Assembly: GCA_009741485.1 (NCBI GenBank)
Contig: VKON01000197.1
Span: 55,868 to 119,867, forward strand
Reading direction: 5' to 3'
Source of the DNA: Malurus cyaneus samueli
Taxonomy: Eukaryota > Chordata > Aves > Passeriformes > Maluridae
DNA length: 64,000 bases
The notes under the pieces are model-generated. The model saw only the letters and a list, made by a program, of their open reading frames with translations, was not told where the DNA came from and searched no databases. Shown here piece by piece: positions 63,241 to 64,000 of this stretch; the first letter of the stretch is position 1; each line of letters begins with the position of its first letter. Made by a program: the position numbers and the translations under genes.

Positions 63241-64000
63241 GCAGAACAAAATCTTTAGTTTCATCCCAGCAAGTCCCACACAGCCTGACTATTCATTATT
63301 AGTAGTTTTTAACAGCCATCTTCATCATACTCTTGCCTCACTCCTTTACCTTAGGCATCTGTTTCCAATAATTCACCTAAAAGCCTCCTCAGCCTAATGG
63401 GCATTTCTGTTCAGTTCTCACCTCGCCGCAGCGCTCCTCTCCTAATGCCATTATGTATCTGTCTTAAAACAGCTGCTCTCAAATTAACTTTCTCCCTCTT
63501 GTTGGGCTGCCTAATGTTTCAGATCTGTGCTCTGCAGGGCAGGACTGATAACACCGAGCTCTGGCAGCTATTGATTCGCTTGGGTAAGTGCATGCCAGCT
63601 TTCTTGGTGACCTGAAATGCACCCAGTGCCTCTAAAATTGGCAAATGGATTATCCATTGCACATTCCATCTTCTACTTTTCTTTTTTTCCTTTTTCTTTT
63701 TTTTTTTTTCCATTTGCCTATAGGTTAAAAGCGTCTTTTGAAAGTCAGCTTGCTGTTTCATTACTGTGGTACCCTTTCATTCTTTGCTGAAAAGCACCCA
63801 AAGAAAAAGCAGTGGTAAAGTCTGTGGTAAAGTACAAAAAAGAAAAACAGCACGGCATTGTCTGTGTTCTAAAATGTTTTGTGTGATCAGAAATCTGGGG
63901 GAATTGAAATTCAATTCTAGAAAACGATGCAACCCTCTTCCCTGATTTCTATAAACACATGGATGGAGAAGCTCATTCCATTCTTACATAGCAACATATT

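Larger units (their letters stand above)
56405..64000 (-). other. RIT2: Upstream RIT2 intron (partial)
   Basis: This is sequence 5' of the DTAGQ exon on the minus strand. The exon carrying the P-loop GKSAMTMQF region was looked for and not seen, so the interval is taken as part of the preceding intron. It contains CR1 pieces at 61725-61835 (+), 62640-62790 (+) and 63061-63240 (-), T-rich tracts at 60509-60660 and 63675-63710, and a long poly-A run near 62859-62893. The remainder shows no feature I can name. Confidence 0.6.

Noticed and set aside
1..64000. CRISPR arrays, rRNA or tRNA genes, intact retroviral or LINE coding regions
   Set aside because: No regularly spaced repeats, no conserved RNA cores, and only short 3' CR1 fragments and solo LTRs were seen.

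Overview
The window looks like intronic DNA from a bird nuclear genome, probably a songbird. It is AT-rich with very sparse coding sequence. CR1 retrotransposon fragments with the avian (ATTCTATG)n-type 3' tail occur in both orientations. Solo LTRs ending in the TTAAACCAC-ACA/GCA motif of avian ERVL-like elements are present. There are no prokaryotic features. Species cannot be fixed from sequence alone.

Only one protein-coding gene can be supported. It lies on the minus strand and is represented by two adjacent exons of RIT2, a Ras-related neuronal small GTPase. The upstream exon (56331-56404) is intact, with consensus splice sites. It encodes the stretch from just after the switch I glutamate to the DTAGQ motif. 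The next exon (38232-38436) begins [17 protein letters not shown] and keeps the NKMD guanine-specificity motif, but carries an in-frame TAG, about 15 extra bases and a disturbed 3' boundary. The 17.9 kb between them is an intron. Bases 1-38231 and 56405-64000 are most simply the flanking introns.

The most striking feature of bases 3.8-34.8 kb is a block present in several partial copies: A (about 3794-13558), B (13689-23183), C (24168-31310) and D (31940-34201). In addition, 31336-31932 is a second copy of 34214-34813. The copies differ mainly by scattered single-base insertions and deletions, alternating with kilobase stretches that look identical. They are separated by two gaps of exactly 25 N, and they break at CR1-like or simple-repeat sequence. 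I read this as an assembly artefact (gap filling with poorly corrected long reads, or unmerged haplotypes) rather than a biological tandem triplication. The likely true arrangement is a single unit running into 34202 onward.

The rest (0-3.4 kb and 34.8-64 kb) is single-copy intronic DNA with CR1 fragments near 48.7, 54.6, 55.7, 61.7, 62.6 and 63.1 kb, several homopolymer or T/G-rich tracts, a few palindromes, and AT-rich stretches that could be conserved non-coding elements. I found no RNA genes, CRISPR arrays, complete transposons or intact viral genes, and no convincing new biological system.
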